The position numbers were made by a program, and so were the translations under genes. The notes under the pieces are model-generated. The model did not search any database. It had not been told where the DNA came from and saw nothing but the letters and a program-made list of their open reading frames with translations. Positions 14,070 through 22,962 of a stretch of 39,612 nt of DNA are shown here, piece after piece (position 1 is the stretch's first letter; each line of letters opens with the position of its first letter). Source of the DNA: a virus. The DNA is taken from IMG/VR virus record IMGVR_UViG_3300022933_000010, positions 1-39,612 of that record. One strand, given 5' to 3'.

Positions 14070-14427
14070 CTATTTCTCCTTTCTCGTATAGATTAATTTC
14101 AATAGGATAATATTTTCTTTCTTGTTTATCCCATTTCAATACATTGTATTTACCGTTTGTAATATCAGACGCAATAGAACATGCAACACCAATGATTGCA
14201 GGATCTCCTGTTAATAATAAATAATCTTCTGGTGTATAATTTCTTAAACCTTTTCTTAATTTAAAAATTAATGGACCAGGAGAAAAAATCATTTGAGAAA
14301 ACTCTGGTAATAAAAAATTAAATTTACCTGAAGTAGAATAAGAAGCTGCACCCATAATATTTATTTTAGGAGTACCTGCTTGGCTTCCTGGTATTTCTTG
14401 TATTACATAAACTTTTCTTTCTGACAT
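14062..14427 (-). CDS. Conserved phage protein of unknown function (121 aa), near-leaderless
   Basis: Start taken at ATG 14427. A TTG two codons upstream keeps the frame but overlaps the promoter. Sequence features are VYVIQEIPGSQAGTPKINIM, GKFNFLLPEFSQM, GDPAIIGVACSIASD. No catalytic motif recognised. It is the first gene of the leftward replication operon, directly after a promoter whose predicted start point lies at about 14429, so the mRNA would have almost no leader. No SD is present, which agrees with leaderless initiation. Confidence 0.65.
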   Translation of the reverse strand: MSERKVYVIQEIPGSQAGTPKINIMGAASYSTSGKFNFLLPEFSQMIFSPGPLIFKLRKGLRNYTPEDYLLLTGDPAIIGVACSIASDITNGKYNVLKWDKQERKYYPIEINLYEKGEIDD

Positions 14428-14463
14428 TGACAAACAATATAAACATGTTTATATGATTGTCAA
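14427..14463. promoter_or_regulatory. Divergent overlapping promoters around an 18-bp palindrome
   Basis: Rightward: TTGACA (14427-14432), 17 bp, TATATG (14450-14455). Leftward: TTGACA (14458-14463 on the minus strand), 16 bp, TATATT (14436-14441). Between the -35s lies the perfect palindrome ATATAAACATGTTTATAT (14437-14454), which covers both -10s. One dimeric repressor bound there would block both the replication operon and the SNF2-like helicase gene. Confidence 0.8.
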
Positions 14464-14484
14464 CTAGAAAGAAGAGAAAAAATT

Positions 14485-15915
14485 ATGAATTATAAATTTA
14501 AAACAAAACCTTATGCACATCAAATTACTGCATTAGAAAAGTCTTGGAATAAAGAAAACTTTGCTTATTTTATGGAAATGGGTACAGGCAAAACAAAAGT
14601 ATTAATAGACAATGTTGCTATGTTATATGACAAAGGCAAGATTGATGGTGCTTTAATTATTGCACCTAAAGGTGTTGTTAAGACTTGGTATGAACAAGAA
14701 CTACCTACACATTTACCAGATCATATAGAGAATGTGTCTGTATTGTGGCAGCCTAATATTACAAAAACACAACAAGAAAAATTAGATACATTATTTGAAA
14801 TAGACTCTGCATTACATATTTTAATTATGAATGTTGAAGCATTAAGTACAGACAAAGGTGTTAAGTTTGCAACTAAATTTATTAACTCACATAAAACTAT
14901 GATGGCTATTGATGAGTCTACTACAATTAAAACACCTTCTGCTAGACGTACTAAAAATATTATTAAGATAGGTTTAAATGCTAAGTATAAAAGAATAATG
15001 ACAGGTTCTCCTATTACTAAAAACCCACTTGATTTGTATACACAGTGTGAGTTCCTTGATCCGTGGTTGTTGGACTTTGCTTCCTACTACGCATTTAGAA
15101 ATAGATATGCTGAAATGAAAACGATGCATATACGTGGACGATCTATCCAGGTAGTAGATAAATTTCAAAACCTAGGAGAGTTATCCGACATTGTAAAAGA
15201 ATTTTCATACAGAGTATTAAAAGAAGATTGTTTAGATTTACCCCCTAAAGTATTTATCAAACGTCATATAACATTGACAGCTGATCAAAAAAGAGTTTAT
15301 GAGCAAATGAAAGAACAAGCTCTTGCTGTACTCAATGGTAAAGTAACTACCACTATGACTGTATTAACACAGCTAATGAGACTACATCAAATAACCTGCG
15401 GTTATGTAACAGCTGATGATGGAACCACACAACAAGTTGAAAGTAATAGACTTAATGAATTGATGTCTATTTTAGAAGACACAGATGGTAAAGCTATTAT
15501 CTGGGCTAACTATCAATTAAGTGTAGGTGAAATTATACAAAAAATAATTAAAGTTTATGGTCCAGATTCCTATGTTCATTATTATGGTTTAACACCACAA
15601 GAAGATAGACAAGACTTTATTCGTAAATTTCAAAATGATCCTAAGTGTAGATTCTTAATAGGTACACCACAGACAGGTGGATATGGTATTACACTTACAC
15701 AAGCTAATACTGTTATTTATTATTCCAATGGTTACGATTTAGAAAAAAGATTACAGTCAGAAGACCGAGCGCACAGAATAGGACAAACAAAAACGGTAAC
15801 ATATGTTGATATTATAGCAGAGGATACTGTAGATGAAAAGATTGTAAAAGCTTTACGTAATAAAATTAATATTGCATCTGAAGTTATGGGTGAAGAGTTA
15901 AGAGATTGGATCTAA
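14485..15915 (+). CDS. SNF2-like superfamily 2 helicase/translocase
   Basis: 476 residues: an early AHQITALEKS, Walker A MGTGKT (32-37), IDES (142-145) as motif II in place of DEAH, TGSPITKNPLDLY (motif III region), and in the second domain GGYGITLTQA and QSEDRAHRIGQ (424-434), a SNF2/RapA-type motif VI. It would translocate on dsDNA using ATP. It is compact and has no nuclease domain. Alone on the plus strand, expressed from the divergent promoter, and it overlaps the endolysin gene tail to tail by 4 bp. Confidence 0.92.
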   Translation: MNYKFKTKPYAHQITALEKSWNKENFAYFMEMGTGKTKVLIDNVAMLYDKGKIDGALIIAPKGVVKTWYEQELPTHLPDHIENVSVLWQPNITKTQQEKLDTLFEIDSALHILIMNVEALSTDKGVKFATKFINSHKTMMAIDESTTIKTPSARRTKNIIKIGLNAKYKRIMTGSPITKNPLDLYTQCEFLDPWLLDFASYYAFRNRYAEMKTMHIRGRSIQVVDKFQNLGELSDIVKEFSYRVLKEDCLDLPPKVFIKRHITLTADQKRVYEQMKEQALAVLNGKVTTTMTVLTQLMRLHQITCGYVTADDGTTQQVESNRLNELMSILEDTDGKAIIWANYQLSVGEIIQKIIKVYGPDSYVHYYGLTPQEDRQDFIRKFQNDPKCRFLIGTPQTGGYGITLTQANTVIYYSNGYDLEKRLQSEDRAHRIGQTKTVTYVDIIAEDTVDEKIVKALRNKINIASEVMGEELRDWI

Positions 15916-16388
15916 ACTAAATCTACTGCTCTACCAATAATAGGCTTGTATTTAGTTTTCTTATCTTCACGGTAAGCCCGCATGTATTGATGTCTAGGGT
16001 TAAAAGGTATGTAACTTGCGTGAATCCACCCCGAATTAGGTTCTCCAGGCGTGTAGTATTCGAGTATCAATTGATCTGTCTCTAAATTTTGTTTTATCCA
16101 ATCCGCTACTTCAGCATTGTCAACTCCCATACATTCGAAATCAACCGCCTCAGCTTTTGAGTGCTGACTAGTTAAACTTGATCCTATGGCTGTGCACAGC
16201 TCAGGAGAACGGAATCCGCTGGTCACTTTAACTCTACCAAATTGATCACGCACTGGCTGTAAAATATTTTCACACAATGCTTTTAATTTATCTATTTGAT
16301 CAGCATTGGGTTCATTATTAATGCCCTTACGTATAGCCGTGTCTGATTTAATAAGCTCTTGCAAGCTAAAATTACGAGATAGTTTCAT
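15912..16388 (-). CDS. Peptidase M15 endolysin (zinc D-Ala-D-Ala carboxypeptidase-like)
   Basis: 158 residues. Zinc ligands and catalytic region: SGFRSPELCTAIG (57-69), SQHSKAEAVDFE with His76 and Asp83, and GWIHASY with His123. This is the M15A-type fold used by many phages to cut cell-wall peptides. No signal peptide, so release needs a holin; the XhlA-like gene at 16894-17073 is the candidate. ATGA-coupled to the 2OG oxygenase gene in between. Confidence 0.92.
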   Translation of the reverse strand: MKLSRNFSLQELIKSDTAIRKGINNEPNADQIDKLKALCENILQPVRDQFGRVKVTSGFRSPELCTAIGSSLTSQHSKAEAVDFECMGVDNAEVADWIKQNLETDQLILEYYTPGEPNSGWIHASYIPFNPRHQYMRAYREDKKTKYKPIIGRAVDLV

Positions 16389-16897
16389 TTTATTTTAAAA
16401 ATAATGTTTAAGTTTAATCTTACTTTGTCTTCTTTGCAAGAAATACCTTTGTGTAATAAATTGCTTTCAAAAATTTTTGCTTGACCCATTTTGTCTTTAA
16501 AAGTTTTACCATCTATCTCTGTTCCACCATCCGTTGTATGTAGATTATAAATTATTGTTTGACATTTATCTGCAACAGGCCAATCTCTGTGATTCTCAGA
16601 GTGACTTGGAGTAAAGTATAAATTCCAAAAAAATCTATGAGGCTCTGTTTTAATATTTAATTTTTTACTTACTTCATCTAATATTAATTGAGCATATTCA
16701 TTTAATTCTTGAAATTGATTTTCAAAATCAGAACCTTCTTGATAAGTAACATTTTGTAATCCAGTGTTATAAGACATTAATGATTCTAATTGTGACAAAT
16801 TTATATCATCTTTAGATACAAACCAATTTTCTTTTGTAACTAAATCTAATATTTTTAAATTAGTTTCTTGTGGTAAAATATCGTTTAAAATTTTCAT
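16385..16897 (-). CDS. 2OG-Fe(II) oxygenase within the lysis module
   Basis: 170 residues with a clean iron-binding triad: HRD (His103, Asp105) in ENHRDWPV, His149 in NLLHKGI, and Arg160 in KVRLNLNI for 2-oxoglutarate. GGTEIDGKTF sits between, as in prolyl-hydroxylase-like folds. Substrate unknown. It is placed between the holin candidate and the endolysin, coupled on both sides by ATGA, so it is co-expressed with lysis genes. It might modify a cell-envelope or virion target, but nothing proves this. Confidence 0.85.
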   Translation of the reverse strand: MKILNDILPQETNLKILDLVTKENWFVSKDDINLSQLESLMSYNTGLQNVTYQEGSDFENQFQELNEYAQLILDEVSKKLNIKTEPHRFFWNLYFTPSHSENHRDWPVADKCQTIIYNLHTTDGGTEIDGKTFKDKMGQAKIFESNLLHKGISCKEDKVRLNLNIIFKIK

Positions 16898-17073
16898 TTA
16901 AGCATGTTCAATAAAAGAGCAACTACAATTCCAAACGCTCCACCTATTATCATCTTTTCCATACGTTCTAATCTTTGCTTAACTTCTTTGATCTGATCAA
17001 AAGTTTGTTTCTGCATAATACGACACAGTTTTTCATGGTCTTCAATTTTTTGTAATGCAGATTTTTTAGTCAT
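16894..17073 (-). CDS. XhlA-like holin candidate (59 aa)
   Basis: Starts at ATG 17073 by TAATG overlap with the upstream giant gene; ends in ATGA with the 2OG gene. An N-terminal amphipathic coiled coil (KIEDHEKLCRIMQKQ, then EVKQRLERMEKMI) is followed by one C-terminal membrane helix (GGAFGIVVALLLNML). This layout matches haemolysin XhlA-type holin-associated proteins. Position two genes before the M15 endolysin strengthens the call. Confidence 0.72.
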   Translation of the reverse strand: MTKKSALQKIEDHEKLCRIMQKQTFDQIKEVKQRLERMEKMIIGGAFGIVVALLLNMLK

Positions 17074-20000
17074 TATGTTCTTCTTAACCTTTGTCTAATT
17101 AGTTGTTCTTCTGGAGACAGTAATGCCATCTCTGTTGATGTCAAGTTAGTATTTGGATCCACTCCTTGCGCCTGATTATTTACATTTGGTTGGATATTTG
17201 CAGGCATCGGTGTATTTGGTAAGTTAGGTGTTTCCACTGTATCTAAAGAAAAGTCATTTAAATCTATATCAAAAGTATCATCAAGACTTAAAAATTTCAT
17301 TTGTGATCTCATTGCTTTTAAAAAAGGAACAGCTACTTTGTACACATCGTACGAACCTAAGTTGTCTGCAATCTCTTTAAATCTAGCTCTTATATCTTCA
17401 GATGGAAAATAAGGTTCATACTTTCCTCTTCTTAAATTATTAAAAGTTTTTGTTGTAAGTTGTCTATCTTGAAACGTTTGTCTTAAATCATTTGGATTAG
17501 TTCCTAAGATTTGTGCTGCATCAATATTTTTATACATTTCTTTTTGCACTTTAAATCTTGCTTTGTTAGATTCATAGTATCTTGTAATAATATCATTAGG
17601 GTCAATTGGTCCACCTTTTAACAATCCAAAGTAACCACCTGTAAATTCTCTTCTAGCATTTCTTATACCTGTTTGGTATTGAGATATTTTAAATCCCATA
17701 GCTTTAAGTGGATCTACTTTAGTAGGTCTAAACCCTGCTAGTCCAGCTATCTGATCATCTAATTCTAAAATCTCTCCAAGTTTATTTGGTTTACCAGTAG
17801 CTGCTTGTACTATTCTTATATAAGGTTTGTATTGAGGTAAGAGTGCTTCCATTAAATGTCTAAATCTAATTTGTGCTACATCTCCAACAGGAGTTTGATC
17901 TGTGTATAAAACTTTACCTTCTCTTGTTCTACCACCTCTAGTAGTTATATCTCTTGCAGCTTCCGTCCAAATAGATTCATCTAAAAACGGTGCAGCTAAT
18001 TCTGTACTTGCATCTTCTATACCTGACATGAATCCTTTTAAAATTGTATCGCCATCTTTTGATGCTGCTGTTATTTCATTAAGTAAAGTTCTAAAAGGTT
18101 TTGCAACTACATCGTATGCATTACTATGACTAAAATCTATATATTTTAATTCACCAGTTTTTTCATCTCTCATTGGTATGAGTGTAGAGTTTCTAGACCA
18201 ATCAGGAACGAATTGACGTAAAGCATCCAGTTCATCTTTTGATACATTGTATAATGCTTTAGATCCTTCTACTAATGCTGCAGGTACTGCACCTAGTGTA
18301 AAAGCCATACCAGCAGCTCTAGTTGCCCCTATTCTATAGAATGGATTATCATTCTTAACCATTGTTCCTGTAGCAGCATCAAGTACGTACGGTGCTATGT
18401 TAGTTCCAATAGTTGGTTTAGAGTGTCTCATTTCTTTTAATGCTTGGCCACCAATGTTTGTAGTTGTTCTTAACATTTCAGATGGGAAAGACATAAAGTT
18501 ACCAATTGGTAAGTTTCTTGCTGTTCTAACAAAGTCTCCTACATAATTATAATTTGGAACTGTATTCTTAACAATGTCAGCTGTTTCTGTTTTAAGTTTA
18601 GCTAAAAACTCTGCGTTGTTTGGATCAACTTTAACACCTCTTCTTATACCATCTTTTACTAATGCATCTTGTCTTCTGTTTAATTCTACAAAGTAGTTTG
18701 TAATTTTCCAAAAGTCATCTTCTGCAACATATTTACCTTGTAAGTATGCGGGAACTTTTTTAAGTTTGTTAAGCATTGGATTTACAATTGCATCAAGATC
18801 CATAATTTTATCACCGAAACCTACATCTCTCATTAGATTTTTTAAATCTCCTATTTGCACTTGTGAATTCACAACACCTAACTCTAATAATTCTCTATAG
18901 GCTTTTTCAAAACCTTCATCATTAAATCTTGAAGGTTTAAACGGGTTAACCCCAGATATCTGCCAACCTTTTCTAAACGAGTCACCCAATAGTTTTGGGT
19001 TCATAAAACCTTCAAACAAGATACCATTAGCACCGGCGAATGCACCTGCACTAATTATGTTACGTAAGTGAGTAGGTATAGATAAAACTGTTTTTGCTAA
19101 CTGCGCTGTAGCTTTTGGAAATAATAATAAATTTCTATATAAAAAACTTGCACCTTTTTCTGCTACATTTGCTCCCTCTCTCCCTCTGACAGCTGCTGTA
19201 AAAGCACCCTCTGTTAAACCATTCATACGTTTTAACGCTTCTGCTGTGTCCGCTGTAGTAAACATACCACCTAAAGGATTGCTTGCTTTCCCTGCTTTAA
19301 ACTCTGACATACCTGCTAGTGCATCGTCAACTCTTACAATTTTTGCTTGACTGTTTGTTGCTGCTTTTGCAGCTTCTATTGAATCCCAAAAACTACCTCT
19401 AGCTCCTTGTGCTTGTGCTGCAACGTTGGTGTCAAACATTTCTTTAAACATTGCACTTGATCTAGCTATACCGGATAGCTCTGTGATTGCATTAAACATA
19501 GAATATCTTGGGTCTTTCATTTCACCCAATAGTTTTTTAATAACTGGTGGTGGTGCACCTGTTCTTTCTATAATTTCATCTACAAATTTTCCTCCAGGTA
19601 AATCTGTTAAAGTTTTAGATACATAATTTGGATCTGCTAAACCTCTACCAGTCTTCTTAGCTTTGATACCATCTTCTATTATTCGCTCTACAATATTTTT
19701 AGCTTCTTCGTAGTAAGTATCACTATCTAATTTAAATGTTTTGTCTTTGTTAGTGCCTGCAATTTGTTGTCTAAAAAAATCTATAGCTTCTACCATAGAA
19801 TCATCAGTAGGTCTGTATCTACCAAATACACCTAACACAGGTGTAGTTTCAAAAATTTTATAAGTGTTTTCAGTTAAGCCTTTTATCCTGTCTTGTAAAA
19901 TATCTTTTAATTCTTTTGAGTTATAGTTATTTGTAGTTTTAATTAAATTTCCTATTGTGCTTCTAGCTTCATCAACCGTCCCTGTAATTGAATCAATTAC

Positions 20001-21020
20001 TTTTTGATCTACACCTTTGTCTTTTAAAACTTTAACAAATGCATCTGATCTTTTACCATCTACTAATTTAGTTAAATCTCCATCAAACATTAACTCATTT
20101 ATTTCTTTAAGAAATTCATCTTTTTCTTTTTTAGTTAGTGATCTATCTAATATTGATTGCATTTGTGGAAATGCTTTACTTAGATTAGTATCTAATTTTC
20201 TTATAAGTTCTGTTGCTCTATTTACGTCTGCAGATCTAAAACCTTCCATTACTTTTTGAGAACCAAAAACTTCTTTTGTCATTGCTCCTTCAGGTGTGAA
20301 TGCTTGTGCAAACTTACCTAAGTATCTTTCTAGTTTATAATTACTATATGCAAGGTCCTTGCCCCGTGTTGCAAGAGCCTTGGCTCCTTTACCAACACCC
20401 GCTACAAATGGAGTAAGTAATAAAGACTCACTACCAAACTTTAATCTATTCATTAGTTTTCTAGTAGCGTCTTCTCTTCCACCATCTAAAGCGAATACAT
20501 CTAGTTGAGTAGGTCCTCTATCAAACATATCTCCGAAAGATCCTATCTCTTCAACGTCTGCTACAAATGCTTCACCCGCAGCTCCACCTACAGCACCTAC
20601 ACCAAATCTAGCGTAGCCTGTTTGTTTATTTAATCTATCTGCTATTTGTTTTTGTTTAGTTATATTTTTAGAACCGGCACTAACCAATAGTCCAGCTTTT
20701 TTTGAATCAAAATATTTCTTGGCTAACTTACTTCCTAGTTTAAAACCTGCTGTACCTGGCACACCTATTTGAACTAAAGCTTGTGTCAGTTTACCTATAC
20801 CACTTTGTTCTGCGTATTCTTCTAGTGGATTTAGTTTATCAAAAAACATTTCTACTTGTGCAGCAGAGTTAGTATCAAAACCTAAATCAATTAATTCAGC
20901 GCCTAATGAGAATGCTCCTTCAACAACTTTAATACCACCGGATGCAATACCTGCAAGTCCAGAAGTATACCATGATACTTCGTTATTTTCTTCTGCCGGG
21001 TATAATGGTTGTAGAGCCAT
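17073..21020 (-). CDS. Giant internal-virion (ejection-type) protein, 1315 aa
   Basis: The largest gene here. The N-terminus has a Gly/Ala-rich helix (SGLAGIASGGIKVVEGAF), long helical charged regions follow, and there are hydrophobic segments in the middle (LAKTVLSIPTHLRNIISAGA) and later third (TRAAGMAFTLGAVPAAL). No enzyme motif recognised. Length, helical content and membrane-active stretches resemble internal core or ejection proteins of podoviruses such as T7 gp16, without detectable motif identity. It is last in the virion operon and coupled to the lysis genes. A tape-measure role is less likely because no tail-tube genes are seen. Confidence 0.7.
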   Translation of the reverse strand: MALQPLYPAEENNEVSWYTSGLAGIASGGIKVVEGAFSLGAELIDLGFDTNSAAQVEMFFDKLNPLEEYAEQSGIGKLTQALVQIGVPGTAGFKLGSKLAKKYFDSKKAGLLVSAGSKNITKQKQIADRLNKQTGYARFGVGAVGGAAGEAFVADVEEIGSFGDMFDRGPTQLDVFALDGGREDATRKLMNRLKFGSESLLLTPFVAGVGKGAKALATRGKDLAYSNYKLERYLGKFAQAFTPEGAMTKEVFGSQKVMEGFRSADVNRATELIRKLDTNLSKAFPQMQSILDRSLTKKEKDEFLKEINELMFDGDLTKLVDGKRSDAFVKVLKDKGVDQKVIDSITGTVDEARSTIGNLIKTTNNYNSKELKDILQDRIKGLTENTYKIFETTPVLGVFGRYRPTDDSMVEAIDFFRQQIAGTNKDKTFKLDSDTYYEEAKNIVERIIEDGIKAKKTGRGLADPNYVSKTLTDLPGGKFVDEIIERTGAPPPVIKKLLGEMKDPRYSMFNAITELSGIARSSAMFKEMFDTNVAAQAQGARGSFWDSIEAAKAATNSQAKIVRVDDALAGMSEFKAGKASNPLGGMFTTADTAEALKRMNGLTEGAFTAAVRGREGANVAEKGASFLYRNLLLFPKATAQLAKTVLSIPTHLRNIISAGAFAGANGILFEGFMNPKLLGDSFRKGWQISGVNPFKPSRFNDEGFEKAYRELLELGVVNSQVQIGDLKNLMRDVGFGDKIMDLDAIVNPMLNKLKKVPAYLQGKYVAEDDFWKITNYFVELNRRQDALVKDGIRRGVKVDPNNAEFLAKLKTETADIVKNTVPNYNYVGDFVRTARNLPIGNFMSFPSEMLRTTTNIGGQALKEMRHSKPTIGTNIAPYVLDAATGTMVKNDNPFYRIGATRAAGMAFTLGAVPAALVEGSKALYNVSKDELDALRQFVPDWSRNSTLIPMRDEKTGELKYIDFSHSNAYDVVAKPFRTLLNEITAASKDGDTILKGFMSGIEDASTELAAPFLDESIWTEAARDITTRGGRTREGKVLYTDQTPVGDVAQIRFRHLMEALLPQYKPYIRIVQAATGKPNKLGEILELDDQIAGLAGFRPTKVDPLKAMGFKISQYQTGIRNARREFTGGYFGLLKGGPIDPNDIITRYYESNKARFKVQKEMYKNIDAAQILGTNPNDLRQTFQDRQLTTKTFNNLRRGKYEPYFPSEDIRARFKEIADNLGSYDVYKVAVPFLKAMRSQMKFLSLDDTFDIDLNDFSLDTVETPNLPNTPMPANIQPNVNNQAQGVDPNTNLTSTEMALLSPEEQLIRQRLRRT

Positions 21021-21028
21021 TTATAGAC

Positions 21029-21814
21029 CTATGGTTGATCCGATGTTAAACCAAACTCTGGTACTGATCTATCTATTTTCTCTGGTTGTGAAGCTGTAAA
21101 GTCTGGGAATTTAATTTCTGGTATTGTTGAAAATTCATCAAAAGAAATTACACCATTTTTTACTACTATGTATTTGTAGTTGTCTTCATATGGATCGTAA
21201 AAGATTTTGTTGTCAAATCTGTTTTTTTGTTTTTTTATAATTTTTCCTTGTTCAGGATCTCTAATATCAATTTCTAATACTCCACCATATTTTTGACCAC
21301 CTACAGATTCTCTTAAAACATCTGCCATTTCAGTGTTAAATTTTGCTGCTCTTTCAGCTACCATTGGAGGTAGGTTTTCTAAAAATGATTCTAAAGATAC
21401 GTTATATAAAACATCATCTTTATTAGTTCTCATACCTGCAATTTTTTCATCAGAAGATAATTTAGCTGCTAGTTGTGACTTATCAAATTCTTGACCTTCT
21501 AATCTTTCACTTCTTAAAAAATCTCTTTCACCCATTTTTTGACCTTTTGCAAATTGTGCTGCTTGAAAATCTTGAAAAGGTTGTTTAGCTGATGTTGCCA
21601 TCGTTTGAAATATGTTTCCTTGTGGTGGTCTTGATACTAGATCTAAACCAAATTGAGTTAAGAAACCTGCACCTGTTCCAGGAGCAAAGTTTCCCATGTT
21701 ATAAGGATTAGATCCTTGATTGTATTGTTTTCTTGGTTGATCTAGTCCTGATGTAATACCAGTTCCTGTTGATCCACCCATTCTAAACATTGGTCTTTTT
21801 AAAGTTCTATTCAT
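21029..21814 (-). CDS. Internal virion protein candidate (261 aa)
   Basis: Begins MNRTLKRPMFRMGGSTGTG; the RPMFRxGGS...G opening recurs in virion-region proteins of marine podovirus-like phages. A charged helical middle (GERDFLRSERLEGQEFDKSQ) and a beta-like C-terminal part follow. No enzyme motif. 8-bp gap to the 1315-residue gene and 2 bp to the upstream gene, so it is part of the same ejection-protein set. Function inferred only from context. Confidence 0.62.
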   Translation of the reverse strand: MNRTLKRPMFRMGGSTGTGITSGLDQPRKQYNQGSNPYNMGNFAPGTGAGFLTQFGLDLVSRPPQGNIFQTMATSAKQPFQDFQAAQFAKGQKMGERDFLRSERLEGQEFDKSQLAAKLSSDEKIAGMRTNKDDVLYNVSLESFLENLPPMVAERAAKFNTEMADVLRESVGGQKYGGVLEIDIRDPEQGKIIKKQKNRFDNKIFYDPYEDNYKYIVVKNGVISFDEFSTIPEIKFPDFTASQPEKIDRSVPEFGLTSDQP

Positions 21815-21816
21815 AA

Positions 21817-22962
21817 TTAAACACTTGATTGTTTATTAAAATTAAAGTTTCCTGTTAATTTACCTGTTAATCCACCGTATACACCAGCAAGTGTTGTACC
21901 AACACCTAGTGCAGTTTGTAATGGTGTAGGGTTAGGTACATTAGTTGAAACTGTTTGACCTGGATAACCACCCATAATTCCTGTTACTTGATTAGTGTAT
22001 CTATCTAATTGTTCTTGTGGTTGAAATGCTGCTTGTCTTGTAGCTTCTCTAGTTGCATCAAGTCCTGCTTGTGTTTGCGCTTGGTTCAGTGCGCCCAACT
22101 GACCTAAACGTGAAATATCTGTTCCTTGTAATGATTGAGTTTGTGCTCCAAGTCCTGCTTGTTGACCAGCAAGTCCTGATTGGAATGCACCTAAATTTTG
22201 AGTTGCTCCAGCGATACCTTGTTGTGCTTGTCCTAAGTTAAACCTGTTTTGGATGTCTTGCTGTCTTGCAGCTTGAGCTTGTCCAAAACCTTGCTGTAAG
22301 AGACCAGCTTGTAATAAAGCTCGTTCTCTCGCTGCCCCTGTGCCAAACTCAGCGAGTTGCACTCCCGCTCGACCACTGCCGAGCGCACCCAAAGCGGTTT
22401 GTTGATCTTTGATCTGTTGTTCTTGTATTTGTTTATTACGATCAAATTCTGCAAGTGATGCATCAATCACTTGTGATTGATATGGTGACATATATTGTTG
22501 TGTTTGTGCAGTTGTCATTGGACCTGTTGGTATTGCACCAAAAGTAGATCCTGCTGTTTGTAATTGTCCAAGAGCCTGTGTTCCTAATCCAGCAGCAACT
22601 TGTGCTTGTTGACCTGCTGTTTGTAAAAATGGTTCAAAAGAAGCTAGTCCAGTTTTTTGTCCAGTAGTTGGATCTATTCCTGCATTTTGTTGTGCTAATG
22701 TTTGTGCCGTTCCTTGTAATGCATCTTGACCTGCAACTTGTGGTGCAAGGCCTGCTAAATTTTGTTTTCTAATATCAAAAGCTTGTCCAGCTTTTTGTCT
22801 TGCTGCAAAAGCTGCTGGATCTTCACCAGCAAATTGTGTTAAGCCTGCAATACCTGATGATACAATGGGTACACCTTGTTGGGCTAATACATTTTCTGCT
22901 AAGTTAGTTCCTAGTTTTTCTACAAAAGGTGCTGGTCTTGATACTTGTTCTGTTACGGCCAT
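21817..22962 (-). CDS. Ala/Gln/Gly-rich internal virion protein (381 aa)
   Basis: Strongly biased composition with near-repeats such as GTQALGQLQTAG and GLGAQTQSLQGT, and MSPYQSQVIDASLAEFDRNK in the middle. Residues 180-310 are one long amphipathic helix region (QIKDQQTALGALGSG). The C-terminus contains a hydrophobic segment (LGVGTTLAGVYGGLTG). Such Ala/Gln-rich helical proteins often form the internal core or channel for DNA ejection. No enzyme motif. The next gene upstream ends on its start region. Confidence 0.65.
   Translation of the reverse strand: MAVTEQVSRPAPFVEKLGTNLAENVLAQQGVPIVSSGIAGLTQFAGEDPAAFAARQKAGQAFDIRKQNLAGLAPQVAGQDALQGTAQTLAQQNAGIDPTTGQKTGLASFEPFLQTAGQQAQVAAGLGTQALGQLQTAGSTFGAIPTGPMTTAQTQQYMSPYQSQVIDASLAEFDRNKQIQEQQIKDQQTALGALGSGRAGVQLAEFGTGAARERALLQAGLLQQGFGQAQAARQQDIQNRFNLGQAQQGIAGATQNLGAFQSGLAGQQAGLGAQTQSLQGTDISRLGQLGALNQAQTQAGLDATREATRQAAFQPQEQLDRYTNQVTGIMGGYPGQTVSTNVPNPTPLQTALGVGTTLAGVYGGLTGKLTGNFNFNKQSSV

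Noticed and set aside
14428-14433. TTG start two codons upstream of 14427
   Set aside because: It lies inside the rightward -35 and upstream of the predicted transcript start; the ATG fits better.
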